Shown one piece after another: positions 1 through 11,661 of a stretch of 64,000 bases of DNA; positions within the stretch are counted from its first letter, which is position 1; each line of letters begins with the position of its first letter. A program made the translations under genes and the position numbers. The DNA is from Ixodes scapularis. Taxonomy: Eukaryota; Arthropoda; Arachnida; Ixodida; Ixodidae. The notes below the pieces were generated by a model, which made no database searches, was not told the origin of the DNA, and saw nothing but the letters and a program-made list of their open reading frames with translations. Where the stretch lies: NCBI RefSeq assembly GCF_016920785.2, contig NW_024609836.1, forward strand, positions 61,979,930 through 62,043,929, written 5' to 3'.

Positions 1-667
1 CCCGTGACAACCGCCGAACCGCATTTATACCCAGCCTGACATTCTCGCTTACAAGAGTTTGCTAGGCGATGCTACTTGAGCTAGCTGAGCACAGCTAGCA
101 GCGGCACGAGCAAGGCCACGAGGGGAACGTGATGGTGCTCGAGCCATCCCACCGTGAACCAATGTTTCGGCTTTCCCCATGGGTGCGTGTCGCCATCTAT
201 TGGTTGAACTAACGCGTTGTTCAAGATGGCTGCCGTGGGACCGCAGCCTTAAGTTAAAAATACCTTTCAAAGTTTTCTTTTTCTAATTTTAAAGTTGCAT
301 CAGGAAATATGTTTGACCTCAGTAAAGAAATAGAAGAAACTATTTTTCATCGTGGTTATTGTGACAGTCCAGATCCCCTCTGGTGGCGTACTGCAGTCCT
401 CTCTGGAGTACACCACCAGAGGGGGCCTGGAATGAGGCCCCCTCAGAGCCGGGCCCCCTGCTCATATTCTTTGGACCTAATAAAGTCAAAATCATTATCA
501 TCTAATAAATATGATAATTATTGTGGATTACAACACCACCATGAGCATTGACGACATGAAATTCCTGCAATTTTTTGGAGTAACAACCGAGATATTTTTT
601 TTGCTCACATTGCTGAATTAAGTGGATATAAGAAACTGACATTTGTTTTATTGCCTGTTTAATGCAC
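1..667. other. No gene seen; unassigned sequence
   Basis: I see no supported gene here. The only local structure is a short perfect stem around 420-443 (AGGGGGCCT facing its complement across six bases). Short open frames lack recognisable motifs. Confidence 0.5.
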
Positions 668-1058
668 CAGTGTACTGTCGTCTTTGATATGAATATAAAC
701 ATGCGAGCGTCGATCTATCAGTACTGCCAGCGCCCACAAGCGGCGCCTCTATGAATCACGTAGAGTGAGCGCCCGAGCAGAAAGAACATACATTTTTACG
801 AGGACGCATACTACCACCTTTTTTATGCCAGCCTGGGTAGGACGTGGCGAACAGCATGCAATAGCATTTTTTGGCTCGTTTTCTTTTTTTTCAGAAAGTG
901 AGCAAAGCAATAGACCCTACCGCAACAGCGCGTCAGAGCTTTCTGCGCAGTCGCTCTCTCTCCCTCCTTGATGCACGGGGGCGCCGCTAATTGGCGCTGG
1001 CAGTACCGATTGTCGACGCCTGCATGTTCATCGTCATATTGAAGACGACAGCACATTA
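668..1058. mobile_element. MITE-like element with about 80-bp imperfect terminal inverted repeats
   Basis: The left arm (668-747) and the reverse complement of the right arm (980-1058) align along their length. They share GTACTGCCAGCGCC followed by AGCGGCGCC at 721-747 and 980-1006, and outside that a CTGTCGTCTT block and a CATGC block. The core between the arms is non-coding. No clean target duplication was found. This is best read as a non-autonomous DNA transposon or foldback of unknown superfamily. Confidence 0.6.
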
Positions 1059-1087
1059 GAGTTACGTTTCGAGACTTGAAACGTTTA

Positions 1088-1267
1088 TACCCCATTCACA
1101 CGACCGTAAAGGTACCTTTAGCTAAGGAACCTTCATTCTCTGCGGCTAATCAATTAACGATATTCTGCGCGTGGCGTGAGCTCGCTCCCCAAGAGCACGG
1201 GCTGATTGGCCGAGAGCAAAGGAATTTATGTTATAGGTACCTTTATGCCGACCGTGTGAATATGGTA
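1088..1267. mobile_element. PIF/Harbinger-like MITE, TTA target duplication
   Basis: The ends are imperfect inverted repeats: TACCCCATTCACACG on the left and the complement of CGTGTGAATATGGTA on the right, each followed inward by an AAAGGTACCT block. The element is flanked by TTA at 1085-1087 and 1268-1270. A 3-bp TWA duplication is characteristic of PIF/Harbinger transposons. There is no transposase inside, so the element is non-autonomous. Confidence 0.6.
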
Positions 1268-1293
1268 TTAGTCTGCTTACTGCCTTCATGTAA

Positions 1294-1728
1294 GGCCCGC
1301 TTTAGACTGGGCAATTTCGCCCAGCAACTTGACGTAGCAACTCCAGCAACACGGGCCGCCCGCGTTCACACGCAGCAACCGAATTGCTCAGACTTGCTAT
1401 CACCATCATTCAATTTGATTCTTCTTTAACTATTTAGACGCCCAGCTACGCGCTAAAAATGCGTTCTTATATTTATTTCCGAAAACGATCCATTCCAAAC
1501 CAGAACTAAGTCTTTAGCTGTCATCATCACCACCACAGGGGTATCACGTGAAAATATCGCGTCTCTGATTGGCTGCAGCCGCTTCAACCGTCTTCGAATT
1601 GCTCCGAGCTGCTCGCTTGTTCGAGCCGGACCCGATCTCAGCAATTCGCGGCGATCTAGGGAAAGCTAGGGAACAACCCGCCAGCAACCTCAAAATTGCT
1701 GGAAAAGTTGCCCCGTCTGAAGCGGGCC
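1294..1728. mobile_element. PIF/Harbinger-like MITE, TAA target duplication
   Basis: The termini GGCCCGCTTTAGAC (left) and GTCTGAAGCGGGCC (right) are inverted repeats with one mismatch, and similarity continues inward through GGGCAA. TAA flanks both sides (1291-1293 and 1729-1731). The interior has several GCAACTT/AGCAAC-type inverted motifs and no coding sequence. It lies only 26 bp from the previous MITE but has different termini, so it is a separate insertion. Confidence 0.65.
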
Positions 1729-1949
1729 TAAATAAATGAGTATAGGACAATTTTTATGGTCGAATATATTGGTCATGGCTGCGAACCACAAAATAAGCTA
1801 ACGTACTACACTCTAAGGAAAAAATGGAGGAAAAAGATAGCAACGGCCCGTCTTCCTCCCTTCTACTGACGCGCCCCCAAGCGGACACGAGAAAATGGGA
1901 GGAACGAAACGTTTTTCTCCTTCTCCGGGCAGACGGGAGAAAGCTTTCG

Positions 1950-1979
1950 CCCCCCCCCCCCCCCCCCCCCCCTCCCCCC
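1950..1979. repeat. Poly-C tract
   Basis: A homopolymer of about 23 C, one T, then six C. It generates proline- or glycine-run open frames on the two strands that should not be read as proteins. The length is likely to be unreliable in the assembly. Confidence 0.9.
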
Positions 1980-4369
1980 GACTCATTTTCATTCGATTTC
2001 GTTTTTCGAGCACGTCGCGCACGTTGTTTTATCAATTTTTTTAGTTGATTGAGCTTCAGCGGCAGCGAAGGCCGCCTGTAATTTCGTCTTCTAGTCCAAA
2101 CGTGCAGAACATGTCGGTTGCATTGACGTTTTTATCACTAATTTTATCAAACGAGCCAACGAAGCCGCTAGAAACACCGAAGCTTCGGGGCAGTGCCAGC
2201 AGCGCTACGTACACTGGGTAAGATGGCCGTCTCTACAGTAGCCGAACCACGCGAAACCGTGTCGACGTTTTCAACGTTATGGAAATTGCAGGAACTGTGT
2301 CCAAGACAGGCAGGTTTTGCTCCCGGTTGCCTGGGTGCCTTCCGTGCTGAGTTCGGTTCTGTTTTCCGATGCCGAGTGCCAACCGGCGTTCTACGTGGTT
2401 CTGTATTTCTGCGTGTCGGCGACATAGCAGCAACATTGTGATGGCAGTGTTGTGGGTTGTGCCCGTGAAGCATCGGTTCCAGCTGAGTGAATATCCGCTG
2501 TACATAGCTTAATTGAAGATTGCAATTGCAGCCGTGCGCGAACAGCAGAAATAGAAGAACAAAGACTACAGTAGAAATACAGGATGGCTACGACGTAGAA
2601 ATACAGGCTACGACGTGCCGTGCGGAGAAACAAACTTTAGGCTTCGAACCGCATTGGAGCGGCTTGATTTATTGGCTTTCAAATAATTACAGCATGTTCG
2701 AGCGTTTCCTATATAATAAGAGATTTATCCCCTGAACCATTGAAAATACTCTCCGAGGTATGACATTGCTGGAAAAAAAATCAACATGCTGGGAATATTT
2801 TTTGTGGCTTAGGCAGTCACCGAGAAATTCTGTACGTTCAAAACGACCAGTATAAAAGACGGAAACGCAGAGCCCGGGTGTAGTGTTCGGGTGAGTGTGC
2901 CGTTGTATCGATGTTAGTATGTGCCATGTCTGTTCACCTGATGCTTGTAGTTTGCGTAATGAGTCTACATGTGCGTATAATAGAGGTTCCCAAGCGCAAC
3001 GGTAAGGCAATACAAATAAATTTTGTAGAACATGAATTGGGCGGTACCTAGCGCCACATAGCCTAGCTTCTTGTAATTACTTTGCTTGGCCCTGCCATCT
3101 GGCTGCAAGCGATTTAACCTTCTTTCACGCTACGCGATAAAGAGCGGCTTTCAGTTCGTTCTTTTGAGAGCGGCTTTTGGTTTCTCAGATTGGTTTGCCA
3201 TTCCTCCGTGATGTGCAGTTGACGAAGGAATTGTGAATCGAGGAACAGCAAAAATAAGACGTAAAGTGCGCGAAGTAAGTGGGTATGGGTTGTCTCCGTT
3301 TAACATCGCAGTGCTGACGACGAGAAGACTGAGTAACTGCTTTGGAAACGCAAGTTTCTGTACCTACGGGGGCAATCTGGCTTCGGAAATAAACTCAGTT
3401 TGCGGAAAGCTCGTGTTACGCTTTTATTTGCTGCTCCTCTAGTCCCGTACAAGAGACGTAGCGTCCTCGTTAAGCCTTATTGGGCTCGATTTCCTCGATT
3501 CAGGGCCACCATATTGAGATGCAGGCGACGGAGGAACTATTTGCACCCCTTCTTCAGGGACGAAAGTCTCTCCCTTTCTCAAAAAACCTAGGTTACAAGA
3601 CCGTTCCTCCCCTTAGGGAGGACTCTCGATACTTTTTTTTTCTAAGAGTGTAGGCTGTTTCCCTATGGTGCTACCGCAGGTAGCAACATGCAGAATGTGC
3701 GTAGTACAGTCGGCAGGCAAAGTTTGCTCCTGACTGTGCGCCGTTGCTCTCAATGCACACGTGCGGCATAACAGCTGACGAAGGCGCATCTTGCGCCGGT
3801 CCGGTTGTCTCCTCCGCGTTGGTCGGAAGCCAGTAAGAAAAGACATGACAGCGACCAAGAAAGGGAGCGCATTCGCAGAGCGTATATCTGGTTCTTCAGA
3901 GCGGTGGCGCGCCGCCGGAAGGCGTGTCAAGTCACTTCGGTTGCCACTACCGTGTCCCGAAGACATTTACTGTCAACGCATTCTCTTCAAAGCTGTCACG
4001 GAGCGTTGCCGCACCCACGGAAGTATGCGTTGATGCTATGCTAAGCTGTGGCTTAAGGATGGTACACAAGAGCTTTGCGATGCCCAGTAGAAGCTCGTGC
4101 CTTCACTTCGAGCATCAACTGAACACGCGCCTGCAGAGCCCGCAATCCGCAGTTCACAGTCTACGAGAAGGCAGTTTTAGCAGAAAGTTACCGTGGACAT
4201 GGTGGCTATACACGTTTCCATGGTTTATGAAAATCACAGTTCACACGTGCTAAACATTTTTTTTTTGTGTGTGTTTATGTTTACACAGCCTAGAACTTGA
4301 TCTGCCTCAACGGGCGACGAGTCTCCCAACTGTAGATGACAAACTTAGCCAGTGCAGTACAACCGCTAG
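1980..4369. other. No gene seen; unassigned 2.4 kb
   Basis: I see no supported coding sequence, repeat or RNA gene here. Open frames on both strands are short, overlap one another in antisense and show no motif I recognise. The segment could hold old, unrecognisable repeats or untranslated host sequence. Confidence 0.4.
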
Positions 4370-4526
4370 CCTGGGGTCTTTAACGTGCACCACGCAGTAG
4401 TGATACACGACCGCACGCCGGTACGATGCTCATCCAGATCAAAACGGGCAGGGGTGGGGATTGAACCCAGGATCCCTGGGTTCTGCAGCGCGAGCTTTCG
4501 CTCCACGTGCTCCGAGCTGGTCTGCA
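4370..4526 (-). mobile_element. tRNA-derived SINE, 3' part (split by an insertion)
   Basis: Read on the minus strand, this carries a Pol III B box (GGTTCAATCCC, near 4458-4468) and ends with a GTGCACGTTAAAGACCCC-type tail near 4370-4390, an end I associate from memory with tick SINEs. The matching head, with an A-box-like TGGCCGAGTGG typical of tRNA-Ser/Leu genes, lies at 6764-6797. The two parts were separated by the element at 4527-6757. Together they make one SINE of roughly 190 bp. Confidence 0.7.
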
Positions 4527-6757
4527 CTAGAGCCACTCGATATGGCAGCGTAGCTGCCAGAGTAGCGCCACGCTTTTCCCTGTGCCGCCTCTCACCGTGA
4601 TTGGTCACACGCGGTACCATAGCAACGAGCTGAGCTGGCTCGGTTTCCTTAGCAACCGAGTGACTACTCGTCACGTGATCTCGCAAGAGCCGTGATGTCA
4701 CCGGTAAGATGGCAGCGCCCAGAGCTGGTCGATGCGAGCTTGTTCGGTGCGCGGGTAATGTGCCGCTGCTTGCCGACGATTTCGGACTTCTTCGTGCTCT
4801 CTGACGCAGGTATAACGTGAAGATCTGAAAGAGTGTGACTTTATACCTTTTTCTGTGCAAGATCGCTCTGGATATTAGCACCTGTGCGACAGCATCAGTC
4901 ATATCGCCGTAGCGGTGCTCGTATTCCTGGATGTGTTCGAGGATCGATAAGACATTTTGCATGCAATTTTCGCATACTCCTAGCCTTGTTTGAACGTTGG
5001 AATGTCTGAGAATCAATGCGAATTGTATGCGTCGCATGTTAGACCTTAGGGAAGTTGTTTCAGGCCCAGGTAACCGCGTAATCACAAACTTTTAGCGAGG
5101 AAGCTCCTGCGATCTTTACGTTTTGTACTAATCAACGAACTTACGATGTAGCTTTTAGGATAACATTTTCGCATTTTCTAGCTTCCTTTGAATGTTGGAA
5201 TTTCTGAGAATCGAAATGAAAGGTACACGTCGTGTGTAGGGCCTGGGGGAAGTTGTTTCAGCCCTGGGTCACCGAATAATCACCGCAACTTTAAGCGAGG
5301 AAGCGCCTGCGACCTTTAACCTTTTGTACTAATCGACGATTTTACGAATTGACAGTTCTGAAGATTTTGATATAACGTACTTTCTTAGCAATAGCTTGCA
5401 TTTGATCGCAGTATTTTTTTTTCATTTGAAAAGCTGGCTTTTGCTCAAATGGCGTTTATGAAATGACCTGCACTATAAGAATGCGTCAACACACACTATT
5501 AAATTTATATGCTCTGAGGTGTGTTCGTCTTTGTAATTAACAAGTTACAGACAATTATTTTTTACGAGTGTAGTATTTATTTTCTGTAGCTGGACCCGTT
5601 TTGTACGGATTAATGTCCGTGTGCTATGATGCTGTCATCATGTGTGTATATATGGTTCTAAATATCATCTTTGCAATGCCTACAAAAGCCAAAATGACGT
5701 CAGCCGACCCCAGCTCACGCATTTGACACGAAAACTGCGTCACCTGGACGTATGTGCTCGTCAACAATCAATACGTCAATGAATATTTGAATTCAAGTGT
5801 GTGGCCAATGAGTGCACATGAGTGCACTTGCGAATGTCAAGTTCTATGGTGTGCTTAAAAAGCACGGTGGAAGCTTGGGGTCATCGCACCGGTGCCCTAG
5901 CATGTCACGATCGCGTGATTCCACAGTTCTCTTTTGAGTTGAGGATTAAAGCTAAAAAAGAAGAAGTTAAAGAATCATTTCACGGCCCCTTTAACACGGG
6001 TGTGCGTGCTACACCAGATAAAAATAGACATTTTGCAAGCCGGTAAACTTCCGGACGAACACTTGGCCTGTCGGCAAGAACACCTGATATCCGGCGTCCG
6101 TCTTTTTTGATGGCGTTAACAATCCTCTGTAGACCACCATGCTGTCCTTGGTTTAACCCCGTCGACTGTTCATCGCCGAAAACGGGGGTGATACCGTCGT
6201 CGACGTCGCTCCCCGCCAGTCGGTGAGGACATCTCATCTTGAATGGATGATTGGGTCTTGAAGAAGTATGATGCTAAGCATACATTCTCTTACTATGGGG
6301 CAGTCGAGCAGCAGTCATGTCCCAAGGCAATCGTCCTGTCGTGGCCGGCGTAATCGGATTTTGTTCCATTGTTCCATAGGAGCGAAGTCCGAAAGTACAA
6401 GGGCGGTACGTTCTTCCTACGAAGCCGCCGCCACCCCGCGGCGCGGAAAACCACTCGCCTTGTCCGTGCACGCTGCAAATCTTCTCATTTCACAGAAGAA
6501 CAGCCACCGCTTCTCCAGAGGCCCGTGCCGTACCGCCATGCAATCGTCTTTTAGGTCGTTTACCACTTTTCAATTAACGGATGGAGATATCAACTAGATA
6601 AAGGTTGCCGCCCGGCGTCGCTAGTAATACGGTTACCATAGAAACCTCCCAGGCCCAAAATGGAGATCACTATAGGCGTTTCTGACGTCGTATATCTAGA
6701 TAATTTTGCGTCGTGTCGCTACTCTGGCAGCTACGCTGCCATATAGAGTGGCTCTAG
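4527..6757. mobile_element. 2.2-kb non-autonomous DNA element with 41-bp TIRs inserted in a SINE
   Basis: The ends at 4527-4567 and 6717-6757 are inverted repeats matching at 40 of 41 positions and begin CTAGAGCCACTC. Each TIR contains its own small palindrome (TGGCAGC, GTA, GCTGCCA), so each end can form a hairpin. The sequence TCTGCA, extending to TCTGCACTAG, occurs on both sides (4521-4530 and 6758-6767), giving a 6- to 10-bp target duplication depending on where the TIR is taken to start. No transposase is recognisable inside. The interior carries a roughly 200-bp direct duplication. The superfamily is undetermined. Confidence 0.75.
4964..5355. repeat. Two direct copies of a roughly 200-bp subrepeat
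   Basis: Copy 1 (about 4964-5155) and copy 2 (about 5162-5355) share ATTTTCGCAT, GTTGGAAT.TCTGAGAATC, GGGAAGTTGTTTCAG, GCGAGGAAGC and TTTTGTACTAATC in the same order, at an offset of about 200 bp. They are diverged tandem copies inside the 2.2-kb element and resemble the subterminal repeats of non-autonomous DNA transposons. Confidence 0.7.
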
Positions 6758-6763
6758 TCTGCA

Positions 6764-6797
6764 CTAGCCCACTCGGCCACCGATCCCTCTTCACACG
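6764..6797 (-). mobile_element. tRNA-derived SINE, 5' head (split by an insertion)
   Basis: On the minus strand this reads GGTGGCCGAGTGGGCTAG, an A-box-like segment resembling the 5' half of a tRNA-Ser or tRNA-Leu gene. It continues directly into the SINE body at 4526 once the intervening 2.2-kb element and one copy of the duplicated target are set aside. Confidence 0.65.
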
Positions 6798-9788
6798 TGT
6801 TAAATCATAAACCAGCCAGCGCTCGTGCGCAAATGCGGCCGGCCAGGAAGTGCGCGTGCATAACACACAGAGAGAGCAATGAACGCGCCCTCAAACGTTT
6901 TTATGGAAAGGAGACTTTTCCAGCGGCAGTCTCGAACGAAGCGATTTACAGCGGGCGTCCCTGGTTTTGAGAGGGTACGTCAGTGTTGCCCGACTGCGCT
7001 GAGCTGTGGGTTTTCTAGTCAGAGGGCTGTGGCAACCTGCGTAGGCGCACTTCCGGGCGCTGGTGGAGGCTAAATTGCCGCGTTCTATTTTTTATATCGT
7101 GTTCTATGGCGAATAGAATTTCTCGCGGTTTTTACTATTTTGTACTATTTTTGGGGGAACAAAAATGAAGAATAAAAACTGTTTTGGTGAGTCCGTGCGC
7201 GACAGAACAAATGCAACTGGAAAATTTGTTTTATTTTATGTTGATTTTTTTTACGGCACCGTACACTCAGCTGTGTCAATTTACAAAGGTCTTAGCCGTC
7301 GAAAATATTTGACCACACAGGATATCCGAACTGCATGGATATTCCCCGTCCACACCATGAAATTCAACGACTATCATCAATCGAACGACATATAGATATA
7401 TTGTACGTACCCCACGGTGCCGCGTTATCCGAACAGGACTTGAGAAAGGTCTCGAATAACACAGCATGTCCAATATACAGTGCCGACGATCGCCGATAAG
7501 TCTCTTCACGACAATCGGACGGAATCCGGTGTGTTTTGGGGAACATCTAGAAGAGAGCTGCTTTTTCGCACAGCTTCAAAGCAAATGAACGAACGTGTCT
7601 ATTGCGTCGCCACAACCCGGACCCAACCCTATCAGCTATTTTTCGCGAAGACCCGGAGCATAGCCGAGAAGGCTTTTTGGAGATTGTCTCAACATAAATA
7701 ATCCTCCAAGAACGTCGAAGTGCCTGCGTCGCGGGCAGCTTGACGTTCGCTCTCTTCGTTCGTTTCCTGCGGAGGTCGAGTCCCTGGACTATTCCCTGGT
7801 TCTCACAGCGAAAGATAACACACAAAGGGTAAGTATCCCAAACACGCAAATAAAGTAAAAACTTCCAAGAAGAGCCGGCGAATTCCGAATGCACAATGCA
7901 GGTGGGGAGTCACGCTGACCGGGCTTCCACAGCTCAGGCGGATGCCAGAAATTTCTGGCTGATAGGGGTCGCTCGATTCGCAAAATGGCGGCGGCCAGAG
8001 CGCTCTTTTTGGAAAGGTCTATACGCCATTCCAATGTTTACAAGTCCTCAGCCCAGCGTGCGATCTCCTGAGCCCAGCACGCGCATGTTCGTTGCTTCGG
8101 AAAGCGAGCAAATCACGTGCCATACGCACAAACACTGAAACTGGAACTGGCCAGGGGCCACTTTTTGGAAAAGTCTATTAGCCCCGTGCGCGACCGAAAG
8201 CGTCGCTGTGGTCGGCCTTCCACGATTGGCCGAACGCTGACTATGACGTAGGAAAGGGGATTTATCATCGACGGAAATAAGAGGAATGAAAGAACTTTAA
8301 TTTTGACGGTGTTGGCAGTGTTCCTTTGAGAGCGCAATGATTTCAAGCTTCCACCATGCTATTTACAAACACCATCGAACTTGTTGTTCGCAAGGTAATG
8401 ACGTCACAAGGGGGAACCGTAGGAGGGCGCCACCAAAACATCTCGCCGCTAATAGGAAGTATTCACTGGCGGCCATAGCTCTGTGCGCGAATGCTTGGCG
8501 CGTGCTGATGGCGAGCTTCCACAGTTCTTTTGCAACGTGCATTCCGCACCATCAAGAGTGCCGGTCTTAGCAGCCTATTAATGTGAGCTCGTTCTGAGCA
8601 TGCGCTCTAAACAGCACCCACAAATATGGCGCCCAGTGAAGACTCCCTATAGAGGCTGCGTGATCCAAGGTCCGGTGACCTTAGTTATGCCGAGCAGGAG
8701 ATCGAATTCATACTACTTGTTTATGACGCCGCGCGATGACACTACGCGCGAGGGTCCCGGTCCTTTTTTGCAGGTGCGGTAGAAAAGCACTAATATTTTT
8801 TTTAAATATTACTTTTTTTTTAATTTTTGTTAGTGACATAAGAATTAAGGCATTCGGAAGTTTTTGCTTCATGCATGGCTTGGACGTAACCTCCAGAGTG
8901 GCAAATGTACCGGTTTTCCGCTATATTTAGCAATTTTTTAAAGTCGTCTAGCGAGAGAACTGACCCTTTTTTAGGCCGCTAAACTTGTAGTGGTTCTAGT
9001 GACTCATGGAGCTATTCAACAGATGTCACAAGCGGCCATTGAAACTTCAAAAGAACCTGCTTTTGTGGTTTTACGTAGAACTGCGTCTTTCCGCGCGGTC
9101 GGAAGGGGGTGCAAGGTTGAGAGATCGCCGATGTCACGGATGTCACGTCTCACAGATAACACCGGAGCTGGTGCCGAGCACCGGGCAGTGCGCATGCGCG
9201 TCCTTTCTTATCTGCTGGCTTGCTCGTTTGTTCGCTTCAACACGGCGCGCTCCTCTGACATAAACAATGATAGACGCCGCTCCCGTCGCCTTGATTCCAC
9301 AGTCTTCGCGCATCACTCTGGACAGCGGCCGAGCGGCCGAGGTCGCGTGATCTGTGGCACTCGCAGTTCATGCGACTCTCGCGCGACTCCGCCAAGCGTT
9401 GAAAATAATCACACACGATTCCGCACATGCGTCTCGGAGATACCGGTGCGGAAGGAACTGCCCGTTTGCTTCTAACGGTCTATCAGCAGCGGGCATTCTC
9501 TTCTTACGCACCCGACATCGTCATTTGGCAGGAGACCGTGGACGTTTCTTCAGCTGCGGCCTAAGTTCTACGGAAATTTATGCACATAGTAAACCTATGC
9601 ACCGACCATTTTTATTCACTTCTTTTCAATCCGATTTAATTTACAAACAACGTATCTGAAAAAAAACGCTAGATCACAAAATGGTACCACGAGCATTTAT
9701 TGATTAAAAATAACACAACTTGTTGTCGTACGACAAAGTATACTTCTATCAGGCAAGCTAACCATGACTGATAAGTTTCTTCTTTTAT
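6798..9788. other. No gene seen; unassigned 3 kb
   Basis: I found no supported gene. Weakly similar short stretches at 7985-8022 and 8147-8180 (both with CTTTTTGGAAA followed by a GTCTAT block) suggest an old duplicated repeat. Open frames are short and antisense to each other. Confidence 0.4.
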
Positions 9789-9801
9789 TATATATATATA
9801 T

Positions 9802-9833
<32 letters not shown>

Positions 9834-9840
9834 GGGGGGG
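9789..9840. repeat. Compound low-complexity tract: TA repeat, poly-T, poly-G
   Basis: A short TA run passes into about 11 T and then about 29 G. The tract abuts the next SINE. It produces proline- and lysine-run open frames that are artefacts. Confidence 0.9.
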
Positions 9841-9844
9841 AAGG

Positions 9845-10060
9845 GGAGGGCGGTTATGTGCAAAACCAACGGCGGGCATCTGGCACGCCCCAGCGGAGGA
9901 CCTGGGCATATTTTGACGTGCAGCCGACAGCTCAGTTACACGGCGCCTCCTCGCAATAAGTCTCCGTCAGATAGCGGGCACCTCGGCCGGGATTCGAACC
10001 CGCCATATGGGGATCCGTAGGCCGGCGCTCTCGCCTCGGCGCCACCGTGGCGGCTTCTGA
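9845..10060 (-). mobile_element. tRNA-derived SINE (Ruka-like)
   Basis: On the minus strand the head contains an A-box-like TGGCGCCGAGGCGAG near 10040-10054 and a perfect B-box GGTTCGAATCC at about 9990-10000 set in a four-pair T-stem. The tRNA-unrelated body runs down towards the poly-G tract. The anticodon region and acceptor stem do not form a good cloverleaf, so I call a SINE head, not a functional tRNA. The exact 3' end is uncertain. Confidence 0.6.
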
Positions 10061-11522
10061 TACGTTTTAGCGGGAACGCTAAATCGCATGACATTCGAAA
10101 ACTTTCTAGAGATTCGTGCACAGTCGTCTTTTCAGTTTCTTGCTGCAACATAAGATACAAACGCAACGGTAAAGGGTTTAGCCTTATGAGGACTCCTAGG
10201 GCAACCACAATGAGGTTAACGAAGTGTTCGTGTGCTACAGCAGTGCTCTACTTTTAAGTGCAACGTTCGAGGAATGCTGCGAGAGTACTGTCGAGAGCTT
10301 TGTTCTAATACTTTGTGGCGAGCAGGACAATATTTAAAGTAAAAGCTCATAATCGGCGGAAACAAAATAGTACGTTATCTATGACGTAGGTAAAGATATA
10401 TTTTTTTTATGTTTGATGATGTTAAACCTTTTTGGTATCGCAGTACAATGTTGAGTCATGTGTAACGAGACAATAGACTAAGCTTATTTTAGTAATAGTT
10501 TTCATTCACATTGAGGACGCTGCAATTTTTTAGTCGTTAGTTACATTTTAAATAAAGTTTTTAAAACCGTAATTACATGCATTTTAGGAGCGTGTACGAG
10601 ACTTTATAGAAGGCAATATCAGACACTATAGTAAATTCGATTTACGAGCAGTCAATATTAAATGAGCAATTAAGAGCAAAAAAATATGTTTCATTTTATA
10701 TAAGAGCTGGGTTTTTAATAATCCTTGTAAAATGAGCAGTTTCGATTAACACCGAAACAAATAAAAGTTTTATGAATAATTAATGTATACCCATAACAAC
10801 ATTCTCCAAAATGTTTCATGATGTGCTATCCAAAATAGAGGTCTGTAAGTGCTCGGTCAACTAATGTTGGGTGACTTTCACCAAGGTACCAAAATGCAGG
10901 AATTCAATGACTGCGAGAAAAACGTCTTTACAATTCTAAAAATAAACTTCCCTATTTCTGAGCATATAAGTGTATAATTTATTTTTAATTTGTAATTTAT
11001 TTGTAATTCGTAAAATACAAATCCGTTCACGCAACTGCAGCTTCTTAGGGTCGGAGAGGTTAAAAACCTCTTTTAAGCCTTACGTGACGGATTATGACCT
11101 GCTCCGCACAGCACAGCAGCCGGACGTAAGCCGCCAGAAGAGGCTTAAAAGCAGATCCTGTCGAAGTCGATTGGAATGAAACGGAAGCGTAGGGATGGGC
11201 CTTAATTGTGAATGAGTTGTCAAACTGTTTTAAACAAGCGAACATTTTTAAGCAATACAAATATCACCATCAACTAACAAACAGCAATGGGTTTTGTTTA
11301 TTCCAGTTCCGCGGGATTGTTTAGGTCATGCTGTAATCGTATTATAAAACCACGGTATGTTTAGCGAGTACTCATTTGACACCGTATGATAATAAGAGCC
11401 TCCTTTCCGCTGTCAATGATAACGAAACAGCGTCTTTTCCAAGATCGCTCATCCCCAAAGGAATAACGTTTTTTTTTTCGTTTTTTTTAATGCAGTTGTA
11501 TTAACGATTACGTCACCAAACG
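10061..11522. other. No gene seen; AT-rich unassigned sequence
   Basis: This is a 1.4-kb AT-rich stretch with many short stop-interrupted frames and no recognisable motif. It lies just beyond the 3' end of the minus-strand LINE that follows. Confidence 0.4.
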
Positions 11523-11661
11523 AAATTATCATCATCATCATCATCATCATTTATTATCCTTGAAGGCCCTTACGGGCATTACACAAGGGAGTGGTACATT
11601 TGTTATTATTTTTCTTAATCGAACACTTCCGCACGCAATTTTAACACAATAGAAGAGGGAA

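Noticed and set aside
4366..5085. 239-codon minus-strand open frame
   Set aside because: It crosses the junction at 4527 between the SINE and the inserted 2.2-kb element and runs through a TIR and part of a tandem repeat, so it cannot be one evolved protein. No domain recognised.
9936..10060. Functional tRNA gene
   Set aside because: A and B boxes are good, but the acceptor stem and anticodon arm do not fold properly and the sequence continues into a SINE body.
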